This document shows positions 58,836 through 64,000 of a DNA stretch of 64,000 nucleotides, piece by piece. Each line of letters starts with the position of its first letter. The first letter of the stretch is position 1. The notes under the pieces are model-generated. The model searched no databases. It worked only from the letters and a program-made list of their open reading frames with translations, and was not told where the DNA came from. Both the position numbers and the translations under genes were made by a program. The stretch lies in the NCBI GenBank assembly GCA_009668225.1, contig WJYK01000006.1:1-64000 (forward strand), read 5' to 3'. Source of the stretch: Enterobacteriaceae bacterium RIT693. Lineage in GTDB: Bacteria > Pseudomonadota > Gammaproteobacteria > Enterobacterales > Enterobacteriaceae.

Positions 58836-60770
58836 ATGAATATATTCGATCACTATCGCCAGCGTTATGAAGCTGCCAAGGACGAAGAGTTCACACTGCA
58901 GGAATTTCTTGCTATCTGTAAACAAGATCGCAGTGCCTATGCCAATGCGGCAGAACGGCTATTGACGGCCATTGGTGAACCAGTGATGGTCGACACTGCC
59001 ACAGAGCCACGGCTGTCCCGTCTCTTTTCAAACCGCGTGGTGGCACGCTACCCGGCGTTTGAAGAGTTTTATGGCATGGAAGAGGCTATCGAGCAGATCG
59101 TGGCCTACCTGAAACACGCCGCTCAGGGGCTGGAAGAGAAGAAACAAATTCTGTATCTGTTGGGCCCGGTGGGTGGCGGTAAATCGTCGCTGGCCGAACG
59201 CCTGAAAGCATTAATGCAGCGCGTGCCCATTTACGCGCTGAGCGCCAACGGCGAGCGCAGCCCGGTCAACGACCATCCGCTGTGCCTGTTCAACCCGCAG
59301 GAAGACGCCAATATTCTGGAAAAAGAGTATGGCATTCCTAACCGCTATCTCGGCACGATCATGTCGCCGTGGGCGGCGAAACGCCTGCACGAGTTTGGTG
59401 GCGACATCACGAAATTCCGCGTGGTAAAAGTCTGGCCGTCCATTCTGGCGCAAATCGCGATAGCGAAAACCGAGCCGGGTGACGAAAATAACCAGGATAT
59501 CTCTGCGCTGGTCGGTAAAGTGGACATCCGCAAGCTGGAACACCATGCGCAAAACGACCCGGATGCTTACGGCTATTCCGGTGCGCTGTGCCGCGCGAAC
59601 CAGGGCATTATGGAATTCGTCGAGATGTTTAAAGCGCCAATTAAGGTGCTTCACCCGCTGTTGACGGCGACCCAGGAAGGCAACTACAACGGCACAGAGG
59701 GGATTTCCGCCCTGCCGTTTAACGGCATTATCCTTGCGCACTCTAACGAATCCGAGTGGGTCACCTTCCGCAATAACAAAAACAACGAGGCCTTCCTTGA
59801 CCGCGTGTATATCGTCAAGGTGCCTTACTGCCTGCGCATCTCGGAAGAGATCAAAATCTACGAGAAGCTGCTTAACCACAGCGAACTGTCCCATGCGCCA
59901 TGTGCCCCTGGCACCCTGGAAACGCTTTCTCGCTTCTCTATCCTGTCGCGCCTGAAAGAGCCGGAAAACTCGAGCATCTACTCAAAAATGCGCGTCTATG
60001 ATGGCGAAAGCCTGAAAGATACCGACCCGAAAGCCAAATCCTACCAGGAATACCGGGACTACGCCGGGGTCGATGAAGGCATGAACGGACTCTCAACGCG
60101 CTTCGCCTTTAAAATCCTCTCCCGCGTGTTCAACTTTGACCATGCAGAAGTGGCGGCTAACCCGGTTCACCTGTTCTACGTGCTGGAACAGCAAATCGAG
60201 CGCGAGCAGTTCCCGCAGGAACAGTCAGAGAAATATCTGGAATACCTGAAAGGTTACCTGATCCCTAAATATGCGGAATTTATCGGGAAAGAGATCCAGA
60301 CGGCCTACCTTGAATCTTATTCAGAATATGGGCAAAACATTTTTGACCGCTATGTCACCTACGCTGACTTCTGGATTCAGGATCAGGAATACCGCGATCC
60401 GGATACCGGCCAGCTGTTTGACCGTGAATCCCTGAACGCGGAGCTGGAGAAAATTGAAAAACCGGCAGGCATCAGCAACCCGAAAGATTTCCGTAATGAA
60501 ATCGTCAACTTCGTGCTGCGCGCCCGTGCCCATAATAACGGTCGTAACCCAAACTGGACCAGCTACGAGAAGCTGCGCACGGTTATCGAGAAAAAAATGT
60601 TCTCGAACACCGAAGAGCTGCTGCCCGTTATCTCGTTCAACGCCAAAACCTCCACCGACGAGCAGAAGAAACACGATGATTTTGTCGATCGGATGATGGA
60701 GAAAGGCTACACCCGCAAGCAGGTTCGTCTGCTGTGTGAATGGTATCTGCGGGTTCGTAAGTCTTCTTAA
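58836..60770 (+). CDS. yeaG: Serine protein kinase YeaG (PrkA family)
   Basis: This is a 644-residue stress-linked protein kinase with an AAA-like domain. Walker A GPVGGGKSS is at 110-118. The C-terminal part resembles the PrkA kinase domain. It matches E. coli YeaG (IFDHYRQRYEAAKDEEFTLQ; SPVNDHPLCLFNPQED). It acts in the nitrogen-starvation and stationary-phase response. The ATG at 58836 has AGGA nine bases upstream. It forms an operon with yeaH. Confidence 0.97.
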   Translation: MNIFDHYRQRYEAAKDEEFTLQEFLAICKQDRSAYANAAERLLTAIGEPVMVDTATEPRLSRLFSNRVVARYPAFEEFYGMEEAIEQIVAYLKHAAQGLEEKKQILYLLGPVGGGKSSLAERLKALMQRVPIYALSANGERSPVNDHPLCLFNPQEDANILEKEYGIPNRYLGTIMSPWAAKRLHEFGGDITKFRVVKVWPSILAQIAIAKTEPGDENNQDISALVGKVDIRKLEHHAQNDPDAYGYSGALCRANQGIMEFVEMFKAPIKVLHPLLTATQEGNYNGTEGISALPFNGIILAHSNESEWVTFRNNKNNEAFLDRVYIVKVPYCLRISEEIKIYEKLLNHSELSHAPCAPGTLETLSRFSILSRLKEPENSSIYSKMRVYDGESLKDTDPKAKSYQEYRDYAGVDEGMNGLSTRFAFKILSRVFNFDHAEVAANPVHLFYVLEQQIEREQFPQEQSEKYLEYLKGYLIPKYAEFIGKEIQTAYLESYSEYGQNIFDRYVTYADFWIQDQEYRDPDTGQLFDRESLNAELEKIEKPAGISNPKDFRNEIVNFVLRARAHNNGRNPNWTSYEKLRTVIEKKMFSNTEELLPVISFNAKTSTDEQKKHDDFVDRMMEKGYTRKQVRLLCEWYLRVRKSS

Positions 60771-60826
60771 GGGAGTTTCCTGCGGGTCACGCCGGGCGGC
60801 GTGGCCCGTTTGCGCACCTGGCATAA

Positions 60827-62122
<1,296 letters not shown>

Positions 62123-62133
62123 TCGCTGAAACG

Positions 62134-62160
62134 AAAAAGCCGGTAATTTACCGGCTTTTT
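62134..62160. terminator. Bidirectional terminator after yeaH
   Basis: AAAAAGCCGG and CCGGCTTTTT form a stem around TAATTTA. It serves yeaH and the convergent bluR. Confidence 0.92.
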
Positions 62161-62168
62161 ATTCTCAC

Positions 62169-62897
62169 TTAGTGGTGAAGTTCAATGTCATATCCCCACT
62201 GTTTCCAGTGAGCAAGCTGCTTTTGCTGCGCTTCCGACAGCGCTTTTCCCGTCCACAAAAAAATATGCTGCCCGGGGAAAAGCTCCGGGCGTAACGTTTC
62301 AACCGGCTCGGCAAGCACGTTAACATTCTTGTCTCTGCGGGATAGACGCCACGCCTCCAGCCACAAGGCTGTTCGATCGTCCGTTTGCCAGCCAATAAGC
62401 AGGATCTCTTCCCCACTTTGGCTCTGCGCTTCTGTCAGGCATTGAGCGCAGTGGCGGATCAACACGCCATCGAGCAGGCTACGCATCAACGAAGCCGTAG
62501 ACTCATCCTGAGCGAGTTTGTTTCTGACGGGTAACAAGAGATTGTCGATAAGCAGATCGGGGCTGTGTTCCCGGCTCAGGGCCACAATTTTCTCGCGCAG
62601 CTTCGCAGGGTTTACTTTCCTGAGCAGGAGCATCATTTCTTCCTGCAACGTCACCCACAGCTGCTCTTCCGGCACGTGGCTACGCTCCAGCAGGGCTTTT
62701 ACTTTGCCCACGGAAACGCCTTTGCTCATCCAGTACTTAATTTCTTCAATGCGCTGAACGTCTGCATCATCAAACTGCCGATGGCCGCCCTCGCTGCGCT
62801 GAGGTTTCAGCAAACCGTAGCGGCGCTGCCAGGCCCGCAGGGTGACCGGGTTGATGCCACATCGCTCTGCTACATCACCGATAGTGTAATAGGCCAT
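62169..62897 (-). CDS. bluR: MerR-like repressor BluR
   Basis: This is a 242-residue MerR-type regulator with an N-terminal helix-turn-helix (YYTIGDVAERCGINPVTLRA) and a C-terminal domain matching BluR (ALWLEAWRLSRRD, RPELFPGQHIFLWTGK). In E. coli BluR represses the ycgZ-ymgABC biofilm genes and is released by the blue-light protein BluF. The paralogue MlrA has a similar head but a different tail, so BluR fits better. bluF lies upstream on the same strand. Confidence 0.9.
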   Translation of the reverse strand: MAYYTIGDVAERCGINPVTLRAWQRRYGLLKPQRSEGGHRQFDDADVQRIEEIKYWMSKGVSVGKVKALLERSHVPEEQLWVTLQEEMMLLLRKVNPAKLREKIVALSREHSPDLLIDNLLLPVRNKLAQDESTASLMRSLLDGVLIRHCAQCLTEAQSQSGEEILLIGWQTDDRTALWLEAWRLSRRDKNVNVLAEPVETLRPELFPGQHIFLWTGKALSEAQQKQLAHWKQWGYDIELHH

Positions 62898-63026
62898 AGT
62901 GTCCCTCCCCGTACACAGATCTCACGCTTCCATTAAAACACTAGTCAATTTGTTCAATGTGTACAATTTTTTTCCGGGTTGTACAAGTGAAACCTAAAAG
63001 CTTTTAGGGAGCCACCAGAACAGAAA

Positions 63027-64000
63027 TCACAGTTCGGCCTTACGTTCTGGCCAGGCAATCCTAAAAGCGCCTCCCCCGCAGGGTTTGGCGAACAGGTTGC
63101 CCTGGAAGTGCGAGATACCCGCCGCCTCCAGCCACATCCACTCTTCCGGTTGTTCAATACCGGTGGCAGAGACCGCAATTTCAAGCGAGGCGCAGCACCT
63201 GATGATCGCCAGAATAATGGCCTGCCGTGGCCCACTTTTATGGATGTCCCGAATCAGCTCCCGATTAATCTTGAGTCTCTCAGGCTGAAACTGCGCCAGC
63301 AGCTGCAGGCCCGCAAACCCTGCGCCAAAATCGTCAATCGCCAGCTTAATACCTGCCGATTTAAGGTGCCTGATGGCGTCGGTAAACGCCTCCATATGAG
63401 GAATGATCTCGCTTTCGGTGAATTCAATCACCACCTGCTCGGGGACAAGTCTGTTTGTTTCTATATCCGCCAGCAGTTGTTCTACGGTGCCAGGAATCAT
63501 CACCAGCGTCATTGGCAGCAGATTGACGCATAGCGTTTGCCGGCCAAGGTTAGCGGCCTGAGCTGCGGCAAAAGCCGCCTTCGCGTTCAGCAGATCGCGT
63601 TGGTAAACATCGCCATCCAGCGCTTCAGCTGAAACAGGATCCGCGGCTAACGCCTCGATAGCCGCGACAGAACGGGCCATCGGGTCAACAATAGGCTGAA
63701 AGGTTATGTGTTCACGGGGGACATGCTTGCCGGATGCCGGATGAGCTGGCGCATCGATGATAAATTCCCATGAGTCACGCGGAGGGATCTCAAAATAGTT
63801 TTCTTTTTCCGTCGACTCGATAAAAGTACGGAAAAAACTTAAAGCGCGGTCATCGTAATCAAGCTGATAGCGGCTGGTGCCCTTCTCCAGCACAACCTGC
63901 AATACATCGTTTTTATCGTGCTCTCTTAAATCAAAAAGCTCCATTCCCACCCGCCCGAAGCGGCGGGCCGGCGCGTAATCGTAAAGCAGCTCAACAATGT
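63027..64000 (-). CDS. bluF: Blue-light sensor BluF, BLUF-EAL protein (5' part outside the window)
   Basis: The visible 324 residues cover the end of the BLUF domain (frame open to the window edge: IVELLYDYAPARRFGRVGME) and the EAL-like domain (FQPIVDPMARSVAAIEALAA; LAIDDFGAGFAGLQLL). The EAL domain is degenerate: the EGVE block reads ATGIE and LKID reads LKIN. It should therefore bind BluR rather than hydrolyse cyclic-di-GMP, as in E. coli. The start codon lies beyond 64000; an internal GTG at 63950 is not the start. Confidence 0.92.
   Translation of the reverse strand, partial: IVELLYDYAPARRFGRVGMELFDLREHDKNDVLQVVLEKGTSRYQLDYDDRALSFFRTFIESTEKENYFEIPPRDSWEFIIDAPAHPASGKHVPREHITFQPIVDPMARSVAAIEALAADPVSAEALDGDVYQRDLLNAKAAFAAAQAANLGRQTLCVNLLPMTLVMIPGTVEQLLADIETNRLVPEQVVIEFTESEIIPHMEAFTDAIRHLKSAGIKLAIDDFGAGFAGLQLLAQFQPERLKINRELIRDIHKSGPRQAIILAIIRCCASLEIAVSATGIEQPEEWMWLEAAGISHFQGNLFAKPCGGGAFRIAWPERKAEL

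Overview
The window looks like a chromosomal segment of a member of the Enterobacteriaceae. About half of it (roughly 26.5-62.2 kb) follows the Escherichia coli gene order ves-spy-astEBDAC-xthA-ydjX/ydjZ-ynjBCDEF-nudG-ynjH-topB-selD-ydjA-sppA-ansA-pncA, then yeaC-msrB-gapA-yeaD-mipA-yeaG-yeaH. The genus cannot be fixed from the sequence alone.

Region 1 (1-6.4 kb): the 3' end of a large RTX-like adhesin gene, followed by its own type I secretion system (TolC-like, ABC exporter, HlyD-like adaptor), ending in a strong terminator. This is a BapA/LapA-type biofilm adhesin locus.

Region 2 (6.5-24.4 kb) is accessory DNA: lower GC, sparse genes and many regulators. It holds a periplasmic protein with exact heptad histidine spacing; a four-gene leftward cassette (ToxR/CadC-like membrane regulator, FidL-like partner, DUF1883 protein, and a CpdA-like phosphodiesterase that has lost most of its metal ligands); a solo LuxR-type receptor set among three lux-box-like 20-bp palindromes that each precede a very small gene; an orphan FhlA-like sigma54 activator; a second DUF1883 gene; a secreted multidomain GH18 chitinase; two more LuxR-HTH regulators; and a secreted M60/enhancin-like metalloprotease with a chitin-binding tail. 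The chitinase and the protease suggest attack on a chitin/mucin matrix such as the insect peritrophic membrane. That link is inference.

Region 3 (24.7-62.2 kb) is core chromosome. It covers histidine ammonia-lyase, Ves, Spy, the complete arginine succinyltransferase (AST) operon with a sigma54-type promoter, exonuclease III, DedA-family proteins, the ynjBCD transporter, topoisomerase III, selenophosphate synthetase, protease IV, L-asparaginase I, nicotinamidase, MsrB, GapA, MipA and the YeaG/YeaH stress kinase pair, the last with a good sigma54-type promoter. Differences from the E. coli order include an ohr gene between ydjX and ydjZ, ynjA placed beside ynjF, a class A acid phosphatase between selD and ydjA, a second GH18 chitinase between pncA and yeaC, and no yeaE.

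Region 4 (62.2-64 kb): the blue-light regulator pair bluR and bluF, with bluF cut by the window end. No rRNA, tRNA, CRISPR array, insertion sequence or integrase was seen.
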